A model generated the notes under the pieces. That model worked only from the letters and a program-made list of their open reading frames with translations. It was not told the DNA's origin and searched no databases. From Candidatus Cetobacterium colombiensis (GTDB taxonomy: Bacteria; Fusobacteriota; Fusobacteriia; Fusobacteriales; Fusobacteriaceae): a DNA stretch of 64,000 bases. Positions 19,050 to 27,392 of this stretch are shown one piece after another (position 1 is the stretch's first letter; every line of letters begins with the position of its first letter). The stretch is from assembly GCF_033962415.1 (NCBI RefSeq), contig NZ_JAVIKH010000010.1, positions 36,711-100,710 of the forward strand, read 5' to 3'. A program made the position numbers and the translations under genes.

Positions 19050-20444
19050 TTAATTTTGTGAAAATAAAATTATATCCCCTAACAAAAGCTTTACCTCTCC
19101 TTTAGGTGTTATATAACTCGAATCTCTTTTTATTGAAACAATAAGCATCCCTTTTGGTAACTCTAATTCTCTAATCAACTTATTTATATATTCTGAATTT
19201 TCATCTAGTATCATTTTTTTCAGAGCTAACTCTTCTAACTCTTCAACTTCAATTAAATTATCTTGTTCTGAATTATCTTCAAATAAATTCAATTTTTTTC
19301 CAACATATTTTAAAGTCATCCCTTGAATTAAAACCGAAAATACAACAATATAAAAAGTTAAATTAAACATACTTTGAGCATTTGGAAGACCTTCTGTTAT
19401 AGCCATTGTTGCAAAAATAATTGGAACAGCTCCTTTTAATCCCGCCCAAGAGATAAAAAACTTTTCCTTAGATGTAAATTTAAAAGGCCATAAAAGACTA
19501 TAAACAACTAAAATTCTAATTATTATTATCATAATAATAGATAGTAGACTTCCTATTAATATATAACTTAGTAATTGTGTTGGAAAAACTAAAAGACCTA
19601 ACATCACAAACATTCCAATTTGCATAAACCAAGTTATAAGTCTCATATTTCTAATTGAGTTTAATTTATAATTAAACTTTTGATTTCCTATCATTATTGC
19701 CGATATATATATTGCTAAAAATCCATTTCCATTTAAAACTGTGGCTAATCCAAAACAAATAAAAAGTATCGCTATTAGATGAATTGTCAAAAATTCTTCT
19801 CTTACAATTTTTATATATTTTGCCAAAGGTAAAGTAATTAGTCCAAATAAATAACCTATTACCCCTCCTAAAACTATTTGTTTTAGAAGAAATATTATTC
19901 CTCCAACAATAGATGTATTTCCATCCATTTTAAAAAATGAAAGTAAAAAAAGAATTAATGCATACGCCATAGGATCATTACTTCCAGATTCAATATCTAC
20001 AACTGATTTAATATCTTTTTTTAGTTTTGAATCACCCAATATAGACATTACCGCTGCTGCATCTGTTGATGATACCATCGCACTAAATAGTAAAGCTTCT
20101 TTTAAGGTAAAATCTGTTAAATAATATACGGCTATTCCAGATAAAATAGCTGTTAAAAGAACTCCTAGTGTTGCTAAAAGTCCACTTGGATAAATAGATT
20201 TTTTTACATCTTCTTTTTTTGTTTCCAATCCACCTGAAAATATTATAAACATCAAGGCAATTGTACCTATATTTTGCGCTACTAATGCGTTATCAAAATA
20301 TATTTTTCCTACACCTTCCGATCCTGCCAACATTCCAATCAATAAAAACATTATTAGCAATGGTATTTCTAATTTTTTAGAAATTCTTATTGAAAATAAA
20401 CTTATTAGTATAATAACCCCTGCAACTAATATCTCAATCCCCAT
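19050..20444 (-). CDS. K+/H+ antiporter (NhaP2/CvrA-like)
   Basis: A CPA1-type cation/proton antiporter of 464 residues. About twelve membrane helices span residues 1-395, with the conserved SSTDAAAVMSILGDS and GSNDPMAYAL segments (the Asp ion-binding region). A C-terminal cytoplasmic domain resembling TrkA_C spans about 400-464. This arrangement is typical of potassium/proton antiporters that protect against high internal K+. It is preceded by two small genes of unknown function, possibly in one operon. Confidence 0.88.
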   Translation of the reverse strand: MGIEILVAGVIILISLFSIRISKKLEIPLLIMFLLIGMLAGSEGVGKIYFDNALVAQNIGTIALMFIIFSGGLETKKEDVKKSIYPSGLLATLGVLLTAILSGIAVYYLTDFTLKEALLFSAMVSSTDAAAVMSILGDSKLKKDIKSVVDIESGSNDPMAYALILFLLSFFKMDGNTSIVGGIIFLLKQIVLGGVIGYLFGLITLPLAKYIKIVREEFLTIHLIAILFICFGLATVLNGNGFLAIYISAIMIGNQKFNYKLNSIRNMRLITWFMQIGMFVMLGLLVFPTQLLSYILIGSLLSIIMIIIIRILVVYSLLWPFKFTSKEKFFISWAGLKGAVPIIFATMAITEGLPNAQSMFNLTFYIVVFSVLIQGMTLKYVGKKLNLFEDNSEQDNLIEVEELEELALKKMILDENSEYINKLIRELELPKGMLIVSIKRDSSYITPKGEVKLLLGDIILFSQN

Positions 20445-20452
20445 ATATTTAC

Positions 20453-20629
20453 CTACCCTAAAATTCCATATTTTATTATATGTTCTAATAATTTAAACGA
20501 CGCGATTCCTACAAGAATTAAATAAGATCCTACAAACATAATTAAAAATAATACTTTTACAATTTTATCAAATAAACTTTCCTTTTCTTTTAAAATTTCA
20601 TTTTCTTCAGATAATAATAGTTTTTTCAT
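20453..20629 (-). CDS. Small single-pass membrane protein, unknown
   Basis: A 58-residue protein with a charged N terminus and one or two hydrophobic segments (VLFLIMFVGSYLILVGIA). No family is recognised. The ATG at 20629 is used because GGAGG lies directly ahead of it; an earlier ATG lies upstream of that site. It ends 8 bases before the antiporter start and could be a small accessory subunit, but this is only inferred from spacing. Confidence 0.55.
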   Translation of the reverse strand: MKKLLLSEENEILKEKESLFDKIVKVLFLIMFVGSYLILVGIASFKLLEHIIKYGILG

Positions 20630-20673
20630 TTTTCCTCCAATTTTCATTTTTTATTCTTTGAAAAAACTATTAT

Positions 20674-21042
20674 TTAAATTTGCAAAACCCTTTTTTCATA
20701 TCTATTTAAAATACCATTTTCTATTTTTTGAAAACTATAAAAATTACAAATTTTATAGTTACTTAAATTAAAACTATAAATTGGAGAAAAACTAGAATTA
20801 ATTAAGTAAGTTGTTATATTATCATCATTTTTATTTTTTCTGTCTCGATTTATTTGGACAATTAATTTTTTATTTTCATTTGATGCATTTGACAAAATAT
20901 GTTTATCTTTTTTTTGATTTGACTCTTTTATTTCTGAATTTATAAAAGTATATAGATAGGCTCTAGTTTTAGCCTCCTCTCTAATACCAATAAAAATTGA
21001 AATAATAGAAAGAAGTAAAAATAGAGTAATTTTTTTTCTCAT
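20674..21042 (-). CDS. Small exported protein of unknown function
   Basis: A 122-residue protein starting MRKKITLFLLLSIISIFIGI, a signal peptide or N-terminal membrane anchor. The rest is Asn/Lys-rich, with no domain recognised. It has a good promoter directly upstream. Base composition and the low-complexity sequence give limited support, but a signal peptide in frame with a promoter argues for a real gene. Confidence 0.5.
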   Translation of the reverse strand: MRKKITLFLLLSIISIFIGIREEAKTRAYLYTFINSEIKESNQKKDKHILSNASNENKKLIVQINRDRKNKNDDNITTYLINSSFSPIYSFNLSNYKICNFYSFQKIENGILNRYEKRVLQI

Positions 21043-21071
21043 AATATTTACCTCTCAAATTTAATTTAGAT

Positions 21072-21100
21072 ATTATACATTTTTTTTAATTACTTTCCAA
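21072..21100 (-). promoter_or_regulatory. Promoter of the small exported protein/antiporter group
   Basis: TTGGAA and TATAAT with 17-base spacing on the minus strand; the -10 ends 29 bases before the start at 21042. Confidence 0.75.
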
Positions 21101-21114
21101 TAAATATAAAATAA

Positions 21115-21147
21115 AAAAACCATGTAAATTCACTCTACATGGTTTTT
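21115..21147 (-). terminator. Intrinsic terminator after the thioredoxin-like gene
   Basis: A 12-base stem (AAAAACCATGTA with TACATGGTTTTT), loop of 9, followed by a T-run on the minus strand, 7 bases below the stop. Confidence 0.88.
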
Positions 21148-21153
21148 CTATAA

Positions 21154-21417
21154 TTAATGACCGCAGCTACATCCACATCCACCTGATGAATGCCCATTTT
21201 CGTCAACAAATTTTGCTATTTGATCTAATCCTATAAATGATTTTGTTCCACTACATTTTTCTACAATTAAACATGGTACAGATCTAATTCCATACATTGC
21301 TGCTAATTCTTGATTTTCCATAGCGTTTATAATTTCTACACCTTCTGTATCTGCTAATAATTCCTTTGCTGGTCCGCAGTATTGACACGTTGGTGTTGTA
21401 AATAACATAATTCTCAT
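21154..21417 (-). CDS. Thioredoxin-like protein with Cys-rich C-terminal tail
   Basis: An 87-residue thioredoxin/glutaredoxin-fold protein. The active site is CQYC (C11, C14) after the first strand. The cis-Pro loop is RSVPCL (P48), followed by an extra Cys49. The C terminus ends SSGGCGCSCGH, which adds three cysteines and a His suited to metal binding or a second redox site. It stands alone between its own promoter and terminator. Its partner reductase and substrate are not evident. Confidence 0.85.
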   Translation of the reverse strand: MRIMLFTTPTCQYCGPAKELLADTEGVEIINAMENQELAAMYGIRSVPCLIVEKCSGTKSFIGLDQIAKFVDENGHSSGGCGCSCGH

Positions 21418-21455
21418 TCCTTACCTCCATTTATACTTATTCTGTATATATTATT

Positions 21456-21484
21456 ATAATATAAAACTTTAGTATAAAAGTCAA
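21456..21484 (-). promoter_or_regulatory. Promoter of the thioredoxin-like gene
   Basis: TTGACT and TATTAT with 17-base spacing on the minus strand. The -35 overlaps the last codons of the upstream pgl gene. Confidence 0.75.
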
Positions 21485-22131
21485 GAATTTTCTTTCTCGT
21501 ATTCTAGTAAAATGATTGGATTATCTATAAAGTAAGCTGGACTTTTTAAAGAAAGATTTTGTAATATAATATTTTTTTCTTTAGTTGCTATTAATATTTT
21601 TTTATCTGCTTGGTTTATTACATTCATACTTAAAGTTATTCTTTTATGTGGATGATTTGCACTTTCAGTTATTAAAGTTGGCTCTGCTATCTCAACATCA
21701 TCCAATGTAAATATTGATCCCGTATGACCATCTTCTCCAATTCCCAAATAAATAGCATCAAATTTTATATTACCCTTAAAGTATTTTATTAATTTTTTTT
21801 CATAATCTATTTTTGAGTCCAATGGTGTTTTTAAAATTTCAATTTTATGAATATTTTTTTCAGGAATGTCAATTTTATCTAAAAGATTCTTTTTTAAAAG
21901 GTTATAATTACTATGGCTGCTATCTAAAGGAACAAATCTTTCATCAACTAGAAAAATATTTATTTTATCCCAATCAATATCTTCTTTTGATAATTTTGTA
22001 AAAAATTCTTTCGGAGTTCTCCCACCCGAAAATGCTATATTTACGATATCTTTTCCATAAGTTGTTTCTTTAAAAATATCTATAGCTTTTTTAAATAAAT
22101 CACTTTTTTTAGAAACTTTTATTAATTTCAT
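21481..22131 (-). CDS. pgl: 6-phosphogluconolactonase
   Basis: Hydrolyses 6-phosphogluconolactone in the oxidative pentose phosphate pathway. It is a 216-residue member of the Pgl/NagB sugar-phosphate isomerase fold. Motifs are NIAFSGGRTPKEFF near residue 32, FLVDERFVPLDSSHSNY near 67-83, and LGIGEDGHTGSIF near 133. GEDGHT is the Pgl signature, which separates it from glucosamine-6-phosphate deaminase. It is the last gene of the ppx-ppk1 operon; zwf and gnd are not nearby. Confidence 0.92.
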   Translation of the reverse strand: MKLIKVSKKSDLFKKAIDIFKETTYGKDIVNIAFSGGRTPKEFFTKLSKEDIDWDKINIFLVDERFVPLDSSHSNYNLLKKNLLDKIDIPEKNIHKIEILKTPLDSKIDYEKKLIKYFKGNIKFDAIYLGIGEDGHTGSIFTLDDVEIAEPTLITESANHPHKRITLSMNVINQADKKILIATKEKNIILQNLSLKSPAYFIDNPIILLEYEKENS

Positions 22132-22148
22132 AACACTCCCTCCTTTTT

Positions 22149-24185
22149 TTATTCATTAACTTTTTCGCGATAGTATTCTTGATAATTAAATTTCAGTTCT
22201 GCTTTTTTACTTTTATTTGAAATTAATGAATAGCTTCCATTTTTATTTTGGATTCTTAACTTTACATTATCTTTTAAAATATCTTTTAATAATTGTGTTA
22301 CTTTTTTTCTATCATCTTTATTCTCTAAAGGAAAAATAGTTTCTACTCTTCCATCTAAATTTCTTGTCATACAATCGGCACTTCCTAAGTATAGTTCTTC
22401 ATCACCATTATTTTCAAAATAATATATTCTATCATGCTCTAAAAATCTTCCTACTAAACTATAGACTTTTATATTTTCACTTAATCCTTCTATATTACTT
22501 TTTAAACAACAAGCTCCTCTCACTATTAAAACTATTTCAACTCCAGCTTTTGATGCGTCGTATAGTTTTTCAATTATTCCTTGATCAGTTAAACCATTTA
22601 CTTTTATTATTATTTTTCCTATTCCGCCTTTAGAAACATTTTCTATTTCTCTATCAATAAATTTATATAAATTATATCTTAAATGCGTTGGTGCTACTAT
22701 TAACTTTTTCCAATCATCTATTTTTGAAAATCCTGTTAATTTATTAAATAAATAACTAGCATCAATTCCCATCTCTTCGTCTTTTGTAAAAAATGAATAA
22801 TCCACGTATAGTTTAGCTGTAGAATCATTATAATTTCCAGTTCCTAAATGAATATACCTTTTTATTCCATCGTCTTCTTTTCTAATTATTAAAAGACATT
22901 TTGCATGAGTTTTTAGTCCGCTTAATCCGTAAATCACATGACAACCAGCTTCTTCTAGTTCTCTTGCCCATTTTACATTTCTCTCTTCATCAAATCTAGC
23001 TTTTAACTCAACTAAAACAGTTACTTGTTTTCCATTTTCTGCTGCCTTTTTTAAATATTTTATTATTGGTGAATCTCCACTTACCCTATATAATGTTTGT
23101 TTTATTGCTAAAACTTTAGGATCTTGAGATGATACTTTTACCATTTCAGTAACATGTTCAAAACTTTCAAAAGGATGTCTTAATAGTATATTTTTTTTAG
23201 ATAAAACTTTAAATATATTTTCTCCTGAAAATTCTTTATAATATTTAGGTACATTTTTAGGAAATTTTAAATTATCAACACCTTCAACATCAACAATTCC
23301 CCATAGAAAAGTTAAATCTAAAGGTCCTAAAACTGCATAAAAACTTTCCTCCTCTAATTCAATCTGCTCTTTTAAAAATTCTAAACTTTTTTTTGAAACT
23401 CCTTTTATATATTCTACTCTAACAGGATTTCCCCATTTTCTATTTTTTACTTCTTTTTCTATTTCAGATAAAAGATCTTCTGCTTCACTATTTTCCTCTA
23501 TTCCTAAATCCTCATCTCTAGTTATTCTAAAATAACCTATATCTAAAATTTCATATCCATTAAATAATTTATTTAAATTATTTTTTATAACTTCTTCCAA
23601 GAGAATAAAATTATTTCCTCCTGGTAATTTTATCAATCTATTTACTACTCTTGGAATCTCTACAATAGCAAAAGATACCCCATCTTTTTCTTTTACATTC
23701 AGTATTAAATTTATTGCTCCACTATTTAAGTGTGGAAATGGTCTAAAAGTATCTATAGCCATTGGTGTTAAAATAGGAAATAAAGTTTCATTATAATAAT
23801 TTTCAATAAATCTTAATTCTTTTCCCATTAATTCAGAATAATTTTTTATATTTATATTTCCTTCTATTTTTATCTTACTCATAATCTCTGGATAAAGTTT
23901 ATATTGTTTCTCAATAACTTTTATAACTTCTTTTTTCATTAAACTCAATTGTTCTTTTGGAAGCAATCCCGCTATATCTCTTAATTCTAAATTTGATTCT
24001 TCCTGAGCTTTTAATCCAGCTACTCTAACTTTAAAAAATTCATCGAAATTTGAACTAACTATGGCTAAGAATTTTAGTTTCTCTAACAAAGGATTATCCA
24101 CACCTTCTGCTTCTGATAAAACTCTTTTATTAAACTCTATCCAACTTAACTCCCTATTGTAAAAATCTTTCCCCGTATAACTCAT
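22149..24185 (-). CDS. ppk1: Polyphosphate kinase 1
   Basis: Reversibly polymerises the terminal phosphate of ATP into polyphosphate. The 678 residues contain the N domain (RELSWIEFNKRVL near 11), the head domain, and two phospholipase D-like C-terminal domains. The catalytic histidine that becomes phosphorylated is H427 in GLKTHAKC; KARFDEERN (395-403) and RHPFESFEHV (336-345) are further PPK1 signatures. It overlaps the upstream HD-domain gene by four bases and is followed by pgl. Confidence 0.97.
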   Translation of the reverse strand: MSYTGKDFYNRELSWIEFNKRVLSEAEGVDNPLLEKLKFLAIVSSNFDEFFKVRVAGLKAQEESNLELRDIAGLLPKEQLSLMKKEVIKVIEKQYKLYPEIMSKIKIEGNINIKNYSELMGKELRFIENYYNETLFPILTPMAIDTFRPFPHLNSGAINLILNVKEKDGVSFAIVEIPRVVNRLIKLPGGNNFILLEEVIKNNLNKLFNGYEILDIGYFRITRDEDLGIEENSEAEDLLSEIEKEVKNRKWGNPVRVEYIKGVSKKSLEFLKEQIELEEESFYAVLGPLDLTFLWGIVDVEGVDNLKFPKNVPKYYKEFSGENIFKVLSKKNILLRHPFESFEHVTEMVKVSSQDPKVLAIKQTLYRVSGDSPIIKYLKKAAENGKQVTVLVELKARFDEERNVKWARELEEAGCHVIYGLSGLKTHAKCLLIIRKEDDGIKRYIHLGTGNYNDSTAKLYVDYSFFTKDEEMGIDASYLFNKLTGFSKIDDWKKLIVAPTHLRYNLYKFIDREIENVSKGGIGKIIIKVNGLTDQGIIEKLYDASKAGVEIVLIVRGACCLKSNIEGLSENIKVYSLVGRFLEHDRIYYFENNGDEELYLGSADCMTRNLDGRVETIFPLENKDDRKKVTQLLKDILKDNVKLRIQNKNGSYSLISNKSKKAELKFNYQEYYREKVNE

Positions 24186-25705
24186 TCCCCAAACCTCCTA
24201 TTTATTTTAAGCTCTATATCTAAATCAAATAGATACCTAAAAAGTTTTGACTGTTTTTCAAAACTACTTTTTTCCATATAAAAATCTTCATCTGTATCCA
24301 TCTCAATAATCAAATTATTTTTATCAAGGTGTATTTTTTCGTTATACAACCTTTGTTTTTTACCTCTATCTAAAGATGTAGCTATTTTTATAACTGATAT
24401 AATTTTTAATAATTTTATTAGTTCTTCTCCTTTAAAACCATAATTATATAAGTCTTCTAATTTAGCATTCGATGTATGAGCTCTAACTATAAAAACTATC
24501 TTTTCTATCATGTCTCTATTTAATCCAAAAATAGAAGTATTTTCTAGTATATACGCTGAATGCTCACTATGATTTTCAAAATCAATGGCTTTTCCTATAT
24601 CATGTAAATATGCTGCTACAATAAAATACTTATAATCTTTTATTCCCAAAGAGTGAAAATACTTTAATTTATCTAATAATTTTATTCCTATTTGCTTTAC
24701 AAACTCTGAGTGTTCTTTATCAAAATCAAATTTTTCACCTAATTCTATCACTGAATCTAAAGTTATTTTCCATAAAGTTTCATCAAAACTATACTTTATT
24801 TCTGGATAAAATTTTTCTAATGCACAAATATCTTTTATATTAAAATCCAAAAACTTTATCTCTTTCACTTCAAAATAATCAGAAAAACTTACAATTAAAC
24901 AAATCGATGTCATCATAAGCTTTGCCATTGGCACACTACATCCATATTTAAAGGCTAACTCATTATAGGAATGCTCTTGAAAAAATTTTAGTTTTTCTTT
25001 TAGCTCATTTAGCGTTATATTTTTTAAATCTTTTTTTCCAAAGATTAATTTTAAAATTTTCTCTTCTAATTCTCCCTCTAAAATCAACTTTTTTATAATT
25101 TTTCTTCCTACACTTCTTCTTACAAACTCAACATAACTTTCTAAATAATCACATATAAAATCAAATGCTTTTTTTGTAGTTATATTATTTTCCTCTAAAA
25201 TTGAATAAAGCTTTTCTGTTCCTAAGTTTATATGCTCATTGATACATAACTCACCTTTATAAAATAAATATACTCCAGAACTAAATGATTTTAAGTTAAA
25301 AAATAATCTACTTTCTTTTTTAGAAAAAATCTCTTTTTCCAAATGGATTAATTTCTTTATTGAATAATATGTTTTTTCGCTTAAATCAGCATTTTCTACA
25401 GGTAAATTTACTTTTAGTTTTATTTGATCTAACATCATTGGAAAATTAGTAATATTTTTAAAAAATTCACTAAATATAACTTTTTTATCAAAAGCGCCAT
25501 AATCTCTCGAAAGATTATCCATCTTTTTTAAAATATCACAAATTTTTCTCATTTTTTCTAATGATATTTCTTTTTTATCTTTTATCTCTTTAAATAGATT
25601 TAAATCTTCACTTACTTTCTCTAGTACCTTATAACCAGAATCTTTTTTCTCATATATTTTCATTTCTATAAAAGTTGAATTAATCTCGATAACCGAATAT
25701 GTCAT
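24182..25705 (-). CDS. Degenerate Ppx/GppA paralogue with intact HD domain
   Basis: A 507-residue protein between ppx and ppk1. The N-terminal third resembles the actin-like Ppx domain but has lost its phosphate-binding signatures: the neighbour's DIGSNS is EINSTF here, and its DLGGSS is NLKSFSS. The C-terminal half is an HD domain with a complete LHDIGK (His-Asp at 368-369) and NHSEHSAYIL. It is thus likely a metal-dependent phosphohydrolase or a regulator rather than an exopolyphosphatase. The ATG at 25705 follows GGTGGGG; a GTG 12 bases earlier falls within that site. Confidence 0.7.
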   Translation of the reverse strand: MTYSVIEINSTFIEMKIYEKKDSGYKVLEKVSEDLNLFKEIKDKKEISLEKMRKICDILKKMDNLSRDYGAFDKKVIFSEFFKNITNFPMMLDQIKLKVNLPVENADLSEKTYYSIKKLIHLEKEIFSKKESRLFFNLKSFSSGVYLFYKGELCINEHINLGTEKLYSILEENNITTKKAFDFICDYLESYVEFVRRSVGRKIIKKLILEGELEEKILKLIFGKKDLKNITLNELKEKLKFFQEHSYNELAFKYGCSVPMAKLMMTSICLIVSFSDYFEVKEIKFLDFNIKDICALEKFYPEIKYSFDETLWKITLDSVIELGEKFDFDKEHSEFVKQIGIKLLDKLKYFHSLGIKDYKYFIVAAYLHDIGKAIDFENHSEHSAYILENTSIFGLNRDMIEKIVFIVRAHTSNAKLEDLYNYGFKGEELIKLLKIISVIKIATSLDRGKKQRLYNEKIHLDKNNLIIEMDTDEDFYMEKSSFEKQSKLFRYLFDLDIELKINRRFGE

Positions 25706-25718
25706 AGCAAGCCCCACC

Positions 25719-27233
25719 CTATTTATTTAGTTTAAATTTTAATTTTCTATCAAATGTATTTACGAATTTTTTTTGAGATATGAATAAATCAATAATTTTT
25801 AAATCCTCTTCATCTTTTTCTTTAATGTAAAATATAATCTCATCTTTAGTTACTTCTATATCAAAATTATTTTCCTCTAATAATAAATCATCATAAAATA
25901 TATTTGTTATATTTAAAATTTTAGATAGCATCATTAATTCTTCTATCTCTTCATCTTTAAATATTTCTTTATATTTTTCTAATCCTTTGTACTTTTTATT
26001 TCCCCTTGCCACTATTAATGCTGACGCAACTAACTCTTTTTGTTCAATTCCTTTTATTCCTAAATTCAATATCATATATGCAGAATGCAATGGGTAATTT
26101 GTATAGTTTATAATTTTTCCAATATCATAAAGATAAGTTACTACTTTTATAACTTTTTCACTTATACCTTTAAATTCGTATTTTTCGTTTAAAGCAACAC
26201 AAATCTTCTTAAATATTTTGTGCTGTTTTTCTTTTGGATTAGTATTTAAATCTAAAATTTCAATAATCTCTTTAAATCCATCTTCAAAAGGATCTTTAAC
26301 TACTTTTCCACACTCACTAAGTCTTTCATACAAGACCCCTTCTCTAATTCCATAGCCACTTATAATTAACTCTTTTAAATTAAAATATGTTAATACCTCT
26401 TCCACAGCTATTGCCGCTCCAATAAAAACATCTGCTCTAGCCTTAGATAATCCTTGAACATCTTGCTTTTGTTTATAATCTTTGTCTTTTAAATAGTCGA
26501 CAACTTCTTTAACTCCATCAACATTAACTATATAATTATGTAATAATTCTAACGGATAATTGTGAAGATATAAATGAACTCCACCTATATTACGGACAGT
26601 TCCACCTACTCCTATCAAAGGTAAATTTTTTATTTCCTCTTTCCACTGAACTATTTGAAATTGTTCTCTTATATATTCTCTTAATCTTTCCTCATCTTTT
26701 TTTGAAAGCTTATCTTTTAAATTAACAAACTCTGATAATGTTACTGCTCCAAAATTTAAACTCACTCTTTCTAAAGCTTCTCTATTTTTAAAATGAACAA
26801 CCTCTAAACTAGAACCACCTAAATCTATTACAACACCTTCTTGTATATCTAAAGTATTTACTGCTCCCTCAAATGAAAAATATGCTTCATCTTCTCCTTT
26901 AAATACAATTACATCAATTCCTGTTGTTAAAAGTATATCTTTTAATAGTTGTTCTCCATTTGAAGCTATTCTTAAAGCTGCTGTTCCAAATGCTACAATT
27001 TCATCTACATTATTTCTCAAACATACTTTTTTAAATAGTTGAATTGTTTTCAATGCTAACTTTATTTTTTCATCTTTAAGCTCTTTTTTCTCGTTAATTC
27101 CCTCTCCAAGTCTAACAGTTTCTTTTATATCTTCTATTGGAATGAACGATTTATTAGGTGTGATTTCATATATCACCATTCTAATTGAGTTTGAACCAAT
27201 ATCCATAACACATATTCTCTTTCGTACTGTCAT
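25719..27233 (-). CDS. ppx: Exopolyphosphatase / pppGpp phosphohydrolase (Ppx/GppA)
   Basis: Removes phosphate from polyphosphate chains, or the 5' phosphate from pppGpp. The actin-like domain (about 1-305) has DIGSNSIRM at 11-19, the acidic GEDEAYFSFEGA near 113-124 and DLGGSSLEVV at 137-146. The C-terminal domain resembles the HD fold of Ppx, but the metal pair is Tyr-Asp (LYDIGK, 369-370), so it should be catalytically silent there. First gene of the ppx-HD-ppk1-pgl operon, with GGAGGG ahead of the start. Ppx and GppA activities cannot be told apart by sequence alone. Confidence 0.92.
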   Translation of the reverse strand: MTVRKRICVMDIGSNSIRMVIYEITPNKSFIPIEDIKETVRLGEGINEKKELKDEKIKLALKTIQLFKKVCLRNNVDEIVAFGTAALRIASNGEQLLKDILLTTGIDVIVFKGEDEAYFSFEGAVNTLDIQEGVVIDLGGSSLEVVHFKNREALERVSLNFGAVTLSEFVNLKDKLSKKDEERLREYIREQFQIVQWKEEIKNLPLIGVGGTVRNIGGVHLYLHNYPLELLHNYIVNVDGVKEVVDYLKDKDYKQKQDVQGLSKARADVFIGAAIAVEEVLTYFNLKELIISGYGIREGVLYERLSECGKVVKDPFEDGFKEIIEILDLNTNPKEKQHKIFKKICVALNEKYEFKGISEKVIKVVTYLYDIGKIINYTNYPLHSAYMILNLGIKGIEQKELVASALIVARGNKKYKGLEKYKEIFKDEEIEELMMLSKILNITNIFYDDLLLEENNFDIEVTKDEIIFYIKEKDEEDLKIIDLFISQKKFVNTFDRKLKFKLNK

Positions 27234-27392
27234 TTTGACACCCTCCGAATTTTTGTATTTTTAAAGATTTACGATGACTTCGTTCTTATTCCTTTTCAAA
27301 ATAATTTTCAGCTTTTATTTTTAATTTGTAAAAGGAAATACTTTTGTTTAGCTGTATTCTTACTATAATAAATATAATAAAAGGAGGAGGCT

